Part shown: positions 1-6,703 of the stretch, piece after piece
How the letters are laid out: each line of letters starts with the position of its first letter
How positions within the stretch are numbered: the stretch's first letter is position 1
Origin: Verrucomicrobia bacterium UBA1731
GTDB lineage: Bacteria > Verrucomicrobiota > Kiritimatiellia > RFP12 > UBA1067
Assembly: GCA_002317575.1 (NCBI GenBank)
Contig: DCIH01000071.1
Location: forward strand, 4,987 to 14,285
Direction: 5' to 3'
DNA: 9,299 nucleotides
Made by a program: the position numbers and the translations under genes
Notes under the pieces: model-generated
Seen by the model: the letters and a program-made list of their open reading frames with translations, nothing else
Told to the model about the DNA's origin: nothing
Database searches by the model: none

Positions 1-559
1 GCTTGCCGTAGTTCGGCACCTCGGGGTCTTCGTGCACGTCGCGCCCGACGCCGTGGCCGATCCAGTCGCGCACCACGCCGAACCCGGCGTCTTCCGCCAC
101 CTTCTGGATGGCGTATCCGACGTCGCCCAGATGGACGCCCGGACCGCACGCCGCGATGCCGGCGGCGAGACACTTCTTCGTGGTCTCCACGAGGCGGATC
201 ACCTCGGGATCGGTGACGCCCACCATCACCGTGCGGCTCGTGTCGCCGTTGAACCCGAGCGTGTTCACGCCCACGTCCGTCTTCACGATGTCGCCGGGCA
301 TGATCATGCGGTTCGAGGGAATGCCGTGGATGACTTCGTCGTTCACGCTTACGCACAGCGCGCCCGGGAAACCGCCGTAACCGAGGAAGCTCGCCTTCAC
401 CTTGTTCTTGAGGCAGTAGTCGCGCACCACGCGGTCGATGTCGAGCGTCGTGGCGCCCGGCCGGCACGCCGCCGCCGCGAGGTCGCGCACTTCCGCGCTC
501 ATGCGGCACGCGACGCGCATGCGGTCGATCTCCGCCTTCGTTTTGATGTCCACCTTCAT
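1..559 (-). CDS. map: Methionine aminopeptidase, type I (3' end beyond window)
   Basis: A cytosolic metalloenzyme that removes the initiator methionine from new proteins. 186 residues are visible; the C-terminal part runs off the window edge. The pita-bread fold motifs are clear: His78 in VNDEVIHGIP, the metal-binding Asp95 (KTDVGVN) and Asp106 (NGDTSR), then His169 in GHGVGR and His176 in the following VHEDP. These correspond in order and spacing to H79, D97, D108, H171 and H178 of the E. coli enzyme; the two late glutamate ligands lie outside the window. There is no N-terminal zinc-finger extension, so it is a short type Ia form. The ATG at 559 overlaps the upstream TGA (ATGA), and GGAGGA sits 9 bases upstream, so this start is firm. 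It is translationally coupled to the small membrane protein gene before it. Family assignment is very secure. Confidence 0.97.
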   Translation of the reverse strand, partial: MKVDIKTKAEIDRMRVACRMSAEVRDLAAAACRPGATTLDIDRVVRDYCLKNKVKASFLGYGGFPGALCVSVNDEVIHGIPSNRMIMPGDIVKTDVGVNTLGFNGDTSRTVMVGVTDPEVIRLVETTKKCLAAGIAACGPGVHLGDVGYAIQKVAEDAGFGVVRDWIGHGVGRDVHEDPEVPNYGK

Positions 560-843
560 TTCGTCCGCTCCTCCGCGGCGATCTTCTGGCGCCGCGCATA
601 ATGGAAATACAACGTGAGATCCGTGGAAACGAGCGCGACGTCGGCCAGGTACACCCAGCAGAGCCACAGCTTGGATCCTTCCACGAGATGCGCCGCGATG
701 CCGCAGAAATAACCGAAGATCACGATGATCATGAAGAGCGGGCTCTTCCCGTCCACGCGCTTGGCGCGATACGTCTTGGCGATCGCGAACGGCCAGGAGA
801 AGCCGAACGCGAAAAGCATGGCAAATTCAAGAAACGCAGACAT
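556..843 (-). CDS. Small three-helix PQ-loop/SemiSWEET-like membrane protein
   Basis: A 95-residue inner-membrane protein with three hydrophobic segments at about residues 4-22, 36-54 and 58-80 and a charged C-terminal tail (residues 82-95). The loop after helix 1 has the pattern WPFAIAKTYRAKRVDGKSP. This resembles the PQ-loop of SemiSWEET proteins (Pro-Gln, then K-x-x-x-x-K-S-x-x-G-x-S-P), but Phe19 replaces the Gln after Pro18. Length and topology match SemiSWEETs, which dimerise to form a sugar channel. It also resembles a widespread family of small uncharacterised bacterial membrane proteins with a WPF-x-I-x-K-[ST]-Y motif. Sugar transport is therefore possible but unproven. It starts with ATG just after a promoter-like sequence, with only a weak GA-rich ribosome site, and its TGA overlaps the map start. 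Coding by a real gene is secure; the function is not. Confidence 0.85.
   Translation of the reverse strand: MSAFLEFAMLFAFGFSWPFAIAKTYRAKRVDGKSPLFMIIVIFGYFCGIAAHLVEGSKLWLCWVYLADVALVSTDLTLYFHYARRQKIAAEERTK
569..574 (-). promoter_or_regulatory. Ribosome binding site of map
   Basis: GGAGGA on the minus strand, 9 bases before the map ATG and inside the last codons of the upstream small membrane protein gene. Together with the ATGA overlap it fixes the map start. Confidence 0.75.
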
Positions 844-903
844 GTCGACGCCGTTCTTTCAAAATTTGCGCTTCATTATACCACAGACCGCGTCCGGCGG
901 CGT
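844..903. other. Intergenic gap between the envelope operon and the membrane protein/map pair
   Basis: The only gap longer than 25 bases. It holds the extended -10 promoter described above and a weak CCGC/GCGG hairpin right after the GH95-like stop, with no T-run. I see no convincing intrinsic terminator, so readthrough from the operon into the small membrane protein and map is possible. Confidence 0.6.
875..883 (-). promoter_or_regulatory. Extended -10 promoter for the membrane protein/map pair
   Basis: The minus strand reads TGGTATAAT here: a consensus -10 hexamer TATAAT (875-880) preceded by the TGn of an extended -10. It lies in the only sizeable intergenic gap of the window, about 30 bases before the ATG at 843. 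No good -35 box is visible at 16-18 bases upstream, which is typical of extended -10 promoters. The AT-rich patch stands out strongly against the GC-rich surroundings. It would start transcription of the small membrane protein and map separately from the operon upstream. This is a prediction from sequence only. Confidence 0.65.
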
Positions 904-3027
904 TCAGGGAACGACCTTGATTTCGGTCTTGCCGTCCACGCGGCGGCCGCTGACGCGGCGACCGTCCGAAAGTGCGACGTTTTCGAAGGAAACGTCCCGC
1001 CATTCCTCGGGACAGCCGCGGAAATATTCCACCTTGCCGTTCACTTCGTGGACCATCAACTCCATCACGGCCGTCGCCGCCGCGCACGCGCCGTCCATCT
1101 GCATGATCTCCTCGCCTGGCGGATCGCCCGCGACGCCCGCTTTGTTCCAGTGGCCGCCGCGGCGCATCGTGGAGACGCCCGGATGGTACACGTCGTGGCG
1201 CGAACCGTGCCCCGGGTTCGTGTAGAACGCATCCCAGGTGCGCAGCATGTGCACCGCCGCCACGGGATTGCCGAGGTGCGTGTTGAGGATCGAAGCCCAC
1301 GGCACGCACCAGCCGGACCACCCGCCCGTGCCGCGCCACTGCCAGTTGAAGTAGGTGGCGTCGATCACCGGACGCGTCTTCGGGTCCTCGACGTCGATCA
1401 CGTCGAACGGATAGAGCCCCGCCATGTGCGAATGGTGGCGGTGCGACTCGGTGAGGGTCTGTCCCCCGAAGAGCGCGATTTCGTCGCCGCCCGCCCAGCA
1501 CGCGCTCGGCGCCACGGTGTAGAGCGGCAGACGCTTTTCGACGTCGAGCCACATCGGGTCGGGCGCTTCGCCCAACAGCTTCGCCGCCGCGACGAGGTCG
1601 CGGGCGAGACGGTGCGCCGCCGCGAGCTGGAAGCTCGGGTCGCGGCCGACGGACCCCTTCGCCAGCGCGCCCGACCATTCGGGCGACGGCCCGATCGGCA
1701 GCGAGAGCCGGCCGTCCTTCTCCTCCATCATCGCGCGGTACACGTTCATCGCGCCCTTCATGAAATCGTAGCCGCCGTTTCTGAGGAACGCGACGTCGCG
1801 CGAATACTTCACGTAGCGGAACATCATCGCCGCCACCCACGCGGTGGAGGCGTGGTCGATCGTGCCCGTCCAGAACCCGCCGATGCACACGCCGCGGTCG
1901 TCCACGGAATGCGGCAGCACGTAGCCGTGGTCGACGCCGACGAACTTGCGCGCGTTGTCCTTCAACAGCGGACGCCACGACAGCACCATCTTGAACAGCG
2001 GCATCAGGTTCGCGAAATGTCCGCCGCGGTACGCGGGCGAGTAGCACTCCTGCACGTTGATGTTGAAGTGGTAGTCGCCGTTCCACGGCACGAGTTTGTC
2101 GTCCTCGAGCCACGGCCCCTGCAATCCCGCCGCGACGCCATCCGGATCCGTCATCGCGCCGAAGCGGTACATGCCGTAGGCGAACGCGCGCTGCACGACG
2201 GGATCGGGCACCGTGACGCGCGCGCCTTCGTTCCAGAACGCCTTCCAATAGGCGACGGACGCCGCGGCCACGGCGTCGAACGCCGGACGGTCGGACGCAA
2301 CCTTGTCGTCGCGCCCGGACGCAAGCGCGATTTCGCGACCCGTCTTGCGCCAGGAGAGCCACACGGGCGCGTCCGCGGGCAGCTTCCACCGGAACCCGCC
2401 GGCGTCCGCGCCGTCCGCAACGACGGCCTTCTCGAATCCGACAGGCTTGAGCTCGCGCTCGTACACGGGATGATCCGTCGCCGGCACGGACTTAACCGTG
2501 TACGCGACGCCCTCCGGGAACCGCATCGCGAACGCATGGTCCTTCTTGCTCATCGCAAGTTCCACTTTGCCGCCCTCGGCAAATTCGATTTCGCCGAGAC
2601 CCGTGAACGGATCGAGCGAGCCGCGCTTGAGCGTCTTGCCCGGAACCTTCACGACAACGCGCCCCAGCGGTAGCATGTACGGATTGCGCGGCTCACCCTT
2701 CGGCGTCGTCTTCTTGAAGAGGCCCAGGAGCCGTTCCGTGTCCTCGGAGCGGACGGCCGCGACAATGTTCGTGTAGCTTTGCTCGACCGTCCATGGATAG
2801 CCGCCGCGGTGGTCCCACATGTCGGCGCGGCCGACGGTGAGGTTGATCGCGTCGCCGCCGCCCCACACGAGAACGCCCGTGACGCCGTCCGCGAACGCGA
2901 GACCTTCATGGCAACCGCCCAGGCGCGGAAACGTCCATTCCACGACGCCCGTGCGGCTCCCTTCCGCGGCGGCGAAAGCCGCGAGCGCACCAACGCAAAC
3001 CAACAAAACCATCATCACGCGTTTCAC
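904..3027 (-). CDS. Exported GH95-like glycoside hydrolase (alpha-L-fucosidase family fold)
   Basis: A 707-residue protein with a Sec signal peptide (residues 1 to about 20, cleavage near AFAA). The N-terminal third is beta-rich; residues about 250-660 form the (alpha/alpha)6-barrel region typical of GH95. Visible signatures in order: WNGDYHFNINVQECYSPA (316-332) with Asn322 and Asn324; GPSPEW with Glu450; HRHHSHMAGLYP (529-540); GGWSGW (568-573); and MDGA with Asp645, followed by the usual C-terminal beta domain with a CPEEW motif. In bifidobacterial AfcA the catalytic set is Asn421, Asn423, Glu566 and Asp766; spacing here (126 and 195 residues) is close to that (143 and 200). A periplasmic or surface inverting sugar hydrolase is likely, but fucose specificity cannot be read from sequence. 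The GTG start is chosen because GGAGGA lies 6 bases upstream and the preceding stop ends 1 base before. It is the last gene of the envelope operon. Confidence 0.85.
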   Translation of the reverse strand: MKRVMMVLLVCVGALAAFAAAEGSRTGVVEWTFPRLGGCHEGLAFADGVTGVLVWGGGDAINLTVGRADMWDHRGGYPWTVEQSYTNIVAAVRSEDTERLLGLFKKTTPKGEPRNPYMLPLGRVVVKVPGKTLKRGSLDPFTGLGEIEFAEGGKVELAMSKKDHAFAMRFPEGVAYTVKSVPATDHPVYERELKPVGFEKAVVADGADAGGFRWKLPADAPVWLSWRKTGREIALASGRDDKVASDRPAFDAVAAASVAYWKAFWNEGARVTVPDPVVQRAFAYGMYRFGAMTDPDGVAAGLQGPWLEDDKLVPWNGDYHFNINVQECYSPAYRGGHFANLMPLFKMVLSWRPLLKDNARKFVGVDHGYVLPHSVDDRGVCIGGFWTGTIDHASTAWVAAMMFRYVKYSRDVAFLRNGGYDFMKGAMNVYRAMMEEKDGRLSLPIGPSPEWSGALAKGSVGRDPSFQLAAAHRLARDLVAAAKLLGEAPDPMWLDVEKRLPLYTVAPSACWAGGDEIALFGGQTLTESHRHHSHMAGLYPFDVIDVEDPKTRPVIDATYFNWQWRGTGGWSGWCVPWASILNTHLGNPVAAVHMLRTWDAFYTNPGHGSRHDVYHPGVSTMRRGGHWNKAGVAGDPPGEEIMQMDGACAAATAVMELMVHEVNGKVEYFRGCPEEWRDVSFENVALSDGRRVSGRRVDGKTEIKVVP

Positions 3028-3028
3028 G

Positions 3029-4012
3029 TCATTTCCTCCGAATCATGTTCCGAACGTATGCTTCCACCGCGGCGACGACGCCGGTCGGCGCCTCGTACAG
3101 ACAATCGACGCGGAACGAATTCTTCACGCACATGGGCGAAAGCGCCTTCAGCTGCGACAGATCGACCGTCTCCTCGGGATGGCCGATACCGCCACCCGAG
3201 TCTGGAAAGTCCCAGCGGAGGCCGTCGTTTCGGCCGTCCAGATGGCAGCTCGCGCACGACTGCCACCCCTGGTAGCAGACGGACGCATCGTGGAACCACG
3301 CCTCGCCGAGACGGACGGGGTCCGCCGCGACGGCGGCGGAAACGCCGCCGGGGAGATCCGGCTCCACGACCACGCCGGTCGCGGGATCGACCACGGCCGT
3401 CGCTTCGGCGAAATGGAGACGGACCTCGATCGTGCCGTCCGCGCGGAAACGCACCGCGCGCGGCCCCTTTCCCTTGAACGGAATGCGGCGGCGGCCGACG
3501 CGCGTCATCAATCCGAGGTCGGCGGAAAGGTCGTCCTTCGCCGCGAGAACGGCGTCCAGGAACGCCTGGCGCGGAATGAGCGAAAGTTCGTGCGTGCCGG
3601 CGTGCGTCACGGCGATCCAGTCGGCGTTCACGGCGACGCCCCACGGATTCGCGGCGCCCGCCTGCGGATCGTCCAGGAGAACGGTGTTGATCCGCCGCCC
3701 CGTCGCGCCGTCGAACACGCTCATCGCGGACGAATTGATCCACCCGCGCTCGAGCTGCGTCGCCGGGAGGTTGTAGCGTCCGAAGCCGTGCACGACGAAC
3801 ACGTGCGCGCCGTCGCCCGTCGCCGCCGCGCCGCGCACGGCCGACGAACCGTCCGGCAGGGCGGAGCGCACGCCGCCAACCACGACCTCCGCCGACCGCG
3901 TGCCGTCCGCGTGCGGCTTCGCCCGCAGGTCGAACGCCACGTCCGGCGCCGCCGCGCCGCCGAACGCCGCGCCGAGGACGGCGCAACAGACCATCAGCGT
4001 TTCGCGCTTCAC
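3029..4012 (-). CDS. Exported monoheme c-type beta-propeller protein
   Basis: A 327-residue protein starting at GTG with a hydrophobic signal sequence (residues about 6-22). Residues about 40-230 look like a YVTN-type beta-propeller: the segments LPATQLERGWINSSAMSVFD (82-101), ANPWGVAVN (121-129) and THAGTHELSLI (136-146) are family hallmarks. A cytochrome c domain follows, with one heme motif CASCH (Cys253, Cys256, His257) inside GWQSCASCHLDGR. Related PVC-group proteins carry TPPAM-like residues further on; here the matching stretch reads LSPM, and Met294 is a candidate distal ligand. The C-terminus after that is short (33 residues), with extra Cys295 and Cys304. The product should be a periplasmic electron-transfer or peroxidase-like protein; its partner is unknown. 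The GTG start follows AGGAGG by 7 bases and overlaps the upstream TGA (GTGA). A longer upstream extension of this frame is only a shadow of the previous gene. Confidence 0.85.
   Translation of the reverse strand: MKRETLMVCCAVLGAAFGGAAAPDVAFDLRAKPHADGTRSAEVVVGGVRSALPDGSSAVRGAAATGDGAHVFVVHGFGRYNLPATQLERGWINSSAMSVFDGATGRRINTVLLDDPQAGAANPWGVAVNADWIAVTHAGTHELSLIPRQAFLDAVLAAKDDLSADLGLMTRVGRRRIPFKGKGPRAVRFRADGTIEVRLHFAEATAVVDPATGVVVEPDLPGGVSAAVAADPVRLGEAWFHDASVCYQGWQSCASCHLDGRNDGLRWDFPDSGGGIGHPEETVDLSQLKALSPMCVKNSFRVDCLYEAPTGVVAAVEAYVRNMIRRK
3034..3039 (-). promoter_or_regulatory. Ribosome binding site of the GH95-like gene
   Basis: GGAGGA on the minus strand, 6 bases before the GTG at 3027 and overlapping the end of the preceding coding region. 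It decides the GTG start and implies coupled translation with the monoheme protein gene. Confidence 0.8.
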
Positions 4013-6678
4013 TTCCCATCCTCCTGGGCGTTCACGTTCGTGTTGTATCCGCCGCGGCGAACCCAGCAGCTGTAGCAGCGGCAATAGTCCTCGAAATCGC
4101 AGGTGCCGTCGACGTCCGGCCGCGTGAACGGCTTGAACACGCCCTTCGCGAGCGCGAGGAAGCGCGGTTCGTCGGCCTTCTCCACGAGCCAGAGAACGCG
4201 CGAGAGGCGCTCGTCGCCGCGGTTCACGAGCGCGTCCAGGGGCTGTTCGGCGACCTTCGCGCCGAGCGTCGCGCGCACGGCTTCGCGGAGCGCCTTCTCG
4301 CCCGCCGCGTCGATCTCGCGCAGTTCGGGCCGCTTCCAAGAATAGTCGCCGCCGATGTCGTCCGCGCAGACGTTGAGGTCGAGCCAGAGGACGAGGCGCG
4401 TCCACTCCTCGCGCGCGAGCGTGGGCCCGTGCCCCGACTTGAGCTTCTTCACGAGACCGCTCGCCGCCGCGTAGTAGTCGCGCGGCGTCGACTCCTGCGT
4501 CTCCTCGTAGGCGACGGCCTCGCCGAGAAGCTTGCGGCCGCGCAGGGACGCGAACGCCTTCTTCGCGCCGACGAGCGAGAACGGCGCGTCGCCGAGTCCG
4601 TGGCACGAGATGCACTTGCGGTCGAAGATCGGCTGGATGCTCCGCGCGTAGCTGAGCGGTCCGGCGTAGCCGAGATCGGTCTCCGGCTTCGGATCGGCGG
4701 GCACGAGGTTCTTCGGCGGACGGGCCGGGTGGACGCCGCCGTACTTGTTCTCATGGCAGCCCGTGCAGCTCTGACGCTCGCCCTTCTGCGCGTAGATGAA
4801 CGAACGCATCGTCATCACCGCCATGCCGTCCCCGTCGACGGCCTGCAGCTGGATCGGCACGCCGGCGGGCATGCGGAACGCGCACGAGCCGTCCTCGGAC
4901 ACGGGAACCGTGCCGAGCGAGACCTTCTTCACGTCGATCGCGCCCATGTTGGCGTGCGCCGCGGTCGGCTGGCCGATGATGCGGTTCAGCCGGAGCGCCT
5001 TCACGCTGCCGCGCGGAATCGGATGGCGGCAGTCGTACACGTCGGACACATAGCATTCGCCCGTCGGCGGCGCCTTGTCGGCCGGCGGCAGCAAGGAGGC
5101 GATCGCGGGCGGCTCGGGACGCGCCACGAGCGGCATGGGGTCGAAAGTGGAGAATTCGGGATCCTGGTAGATCAGCTCGCGGCCGCCGAGCGTGTCGACG
5201 AGCCAGACGCCATAGCTGCGCGGCGTCTGCCAGGCCGCCTGCCAGCCGGGCGTGGCGCGATGCGGATGGTCTTCGGGATACCACAGCGGATCGTCCGAAT
5301 ACGACGCGAAGAACAGCACGTCGTTCACCGGCATCGGCGACGTCCAGGTCCCGGGAACGCGGAAACGGTCTGCCTGGGGACGCTTCGCCTCGGGGAATTC
5401 GATTTCGGGCGTGAGGCGCGTCATGCCCTTCTCGCCGTCCTCGGCGACATCCGCGTCGATCACAACGAGCGAACCCGCCGTGTAGAGATGGTGCGGACAA
5501 CCCACCGCCACGACCTTGCGCGTGCCGGGAATTGGCTTCGCCTGCGCGAGCGTGTACGTCTCGAGATCGTAGCTGCCGTAGTAGTGCGACACGCCCGTGC
5601 CGTCGGGACGGACGGCCCAAAGGCCCGTGGTCGTGACGGCGTTACGGTGGATGTAGTCCCAGCGCGTGTAGACGATGCGTCCGTCGAGCAGAACCGCGGG
5701 CGACCACTCGTTCGCCTCGCCGAAGGAAAAAGGCCGCACGTTCCGTCCGTCGGCGTCGGCGGCGTAGAGGAGAAAGGACGGATTGAAGCGGCCCCAGTGG
5801 CAGCGGCCGAACGTCTGCGTGCGCGTGGAGTTGAACACGATGCCCTTGCCGCCCGGCAGGTAGCACGGATCCGCGTCCTCCACGGGAACGGTCTGCCGGC
5901 CGTCCGCCGTGGCGAGCGGATCGTCCTTCGTGCCCGTGAGCTGCCGCACCCAGCTGCCGTCCGTCGCCGCCTCCCAGATGAAGTACCGGTGGTGGATCGT
6001 CTCCGCCTCGCCGGGCGCGTTTTTGCCGTACACCGGATGGGTCGGATCCATTTCGCCGATCCATTCGTAGATGCACCGCTGCATGGGGTTTTCCTTCCCG
6101 CGCCAGAACAGGGTCGGCACGTCCAGGGGCTTCGGGTCAGCGCACGGCTTCGGCGCCTCGAAGTTGTTGAACGCGAACACGACGCGCTTCGCGTCCCAGT
6201 GGAGCGTGGGATTGAGGACGCATCCCTCCGGCAGACGGTTCCCGCCCTGGAGCAGCACCTCCTTGTGGGGTGCGAGCTTCCAGTTGCTCAACACGACGAG
6301 TCCCGGGCCGGGGCGCGCGAAACGCCCGGTGTACTGGTCCGTCATGCCCGTCTCGCTGCTGTAGGGTATGCCGCGCTGAACGGCGAGGATCTTGTCGAAC
6401 GCGAGGTCCGGATGCGAAAAGAGGATCCGGCGGCGCACGCTCCGGATCTGCTTTTCCACCACGCGGCGTTCCACGTCGGTGCGCGCGTTCTTGAGCCACT
6501 TCGCATCCGCGTCGAGTTCCCGCTTGAGCCGCGCAAGCCGCTCGGCGGGCACGGCCTTCGCCACATAGTCGTAGGTGCGCAGGGCGAGATCCAACGCCTC
6601 TTCGGGCGTCTGCGCCGGCATCGCGCCAAGCGCGTTGCACGCCGCCCATGCGCACGCCAGCAGAAAAAGCCGCCTCAT
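4009..6678 (-). CDS. Exported diheme protein of the hydrazine synthase alpha-like family
   Basis: An 889-residue protein with a signal peptide (residues 1 to about 19). A helical region (25-85) is followed by a beta-propeller-like part (about 120-520) with family hallmarks such as YTRWDYIHR (337-345), PDGTG and PIPGTRKVVAV (382-392). A middle domain (about 540-650) carries heme motif 1, CTGCH (638-642), and a C-terminal domain carries heme motif 2, CISCH (689-693), then SGLVKKLKSGH and LVLWLDLNV (762-770). This order, propeller, first heme, second heme, matches the hydrazine synthase alpha subunit and its many PVC relatives outside anammox bacteria. Tyr646 lies four residues after His642. A cysteine-rich tail (C860, C866, C868, C871) is unusual. 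The role is periplasmic redox of unknown substrate; no beta or gamma subunit is nearby, so hydrazine synthesis is not implied. ATG start, 25 bases after the preceding gene, with a GGAAAGG upstream. Confidence 0.85.
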   Translation of the reverse strand: MRRLFLLACAWAACNALGAMPAQTPEEALDLALRTYDYVAKAVPAERLARLKRELDADAKWLKNARTDVERRVVEKQIRSVRRRILFSHPDLAFDKILAVQRGIPYSSETGMTDQYTGRFARPGPGLVVLSNWKLAPHKEVLLQGGNRLPEGCVLNPTLHWDAKRVVFAFNNFEAPKPCADPKPLDVPTLFWRGKENPMQRCIYEWIGEMDPTHPVYGKNAPGEAETIHHRYFIWEAATDGSWVRQLTGTKDDPLATADGRQTVPVEDADPCYLPGGKGIVFNSTRTQTFGRCHWGRFNPSFLLYAADADGRNVRPFSFGEANEWSPAVLLDGRIVYTRWDYIHRNAVTTTGLWAVRPDGTGVSHYYGSYDLETYTLAQAKPIPGTRKVVAVGCPHHLYTAGSLVVIDADVAEDGEKGMTRLTPEIEFPEAKRPQADRFRVPGTWTSPMPVNDVLFFASYSDDPLWYPEDHPHRATPGWQAAWQTPRSYGVWLVDTLGGRELIYQDPEFSTFDPMPLVARPEPPAIASLLPPADKAPPTGECYVSDVYDCRHPIPRGSVKALRLNRIIGQPTAAHANMGAIDVKKVSLGTVPVSEDGSCAFRMPAGVPIQLQAVDGDGMAVMTMRSFIYAQKGERQSCTGCHENKYGGVHPARPPKNLVPADPKPETDLGYAGPLSYARSIQPIFDRKCISCHGLGDAPFSLVGAKKAFASLRGRKLLGEAVAYEETQESTPRDYYAAASGLVKKLKSGHGPTLAREEWTRLVLWLDLNVCADDIGGDYSWKRPELREIDAAGEKALREAVRATLGAKVAEQPLDALVNRGDERLSRVLWLVEKADEPRFLALAKGVFKPFTRPDVDGTCDFEDYCRCYSCWVRRGGYNTNVNAQEDGK
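4020..4025 (-). promoter_or_regulatory. Ribosome binding site of the monoheme protein gene
   Basis: A perfect AGGAGG on the minus strand, 7 bases before the GTG at 4012, located in the last codons of the diheme protein gene. An ATG directly after the AGGAGG is too close to serve and opens a different frame that looks like a shadow. Confidence 0.8.
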
Positions 6679-6703
6679 CGGGAACGCCTTTCCGCGGACC
6701 GCG

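Noticed and set aside
884..903. Hairpin after the GH95-like stop as an intrinsic terminator
   Set aside because: The stem is only about four base pairs and no T-run follows.
601..2673. A 690-residue open frame on the plus strand
   Set aside because: It lies antisense to the GH95-like gene, is rich in Arg, His, Ala and Val, has no recognisable motif, and arises from GC-rich codon bias. Two similar plus-strand frames (4429-6720 and 6575-9046) are rejected for the same reason.
3024..4019. Alternative frame starting with ATG directly after AGGAGG at 4020-4025
   Set aside because: There is no spacing between ribosome site and ATG, and the product is Arg/Gly-rich with no family motif, while the GTG frame gives a clear signal peptide, propeller and heme motif.
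4009..6678. A working hydrazine synthase and an anammox origin
   Set aside because: No beta or gamma subunit, hydrazine dehydrogenase or other anammox gene is nearby, and alpha-like proteins are common in non-anammox PVC bacteria.
4009..6678. Lipoprotein signal at Cys9 or Cys14 of the diheme protein
   Set aside because: The residues before each Cys do not make a good lipobox and Cys9 would leave too short a signal peptide; ordinary signal peptidase cleavage near residue 19 fits better.
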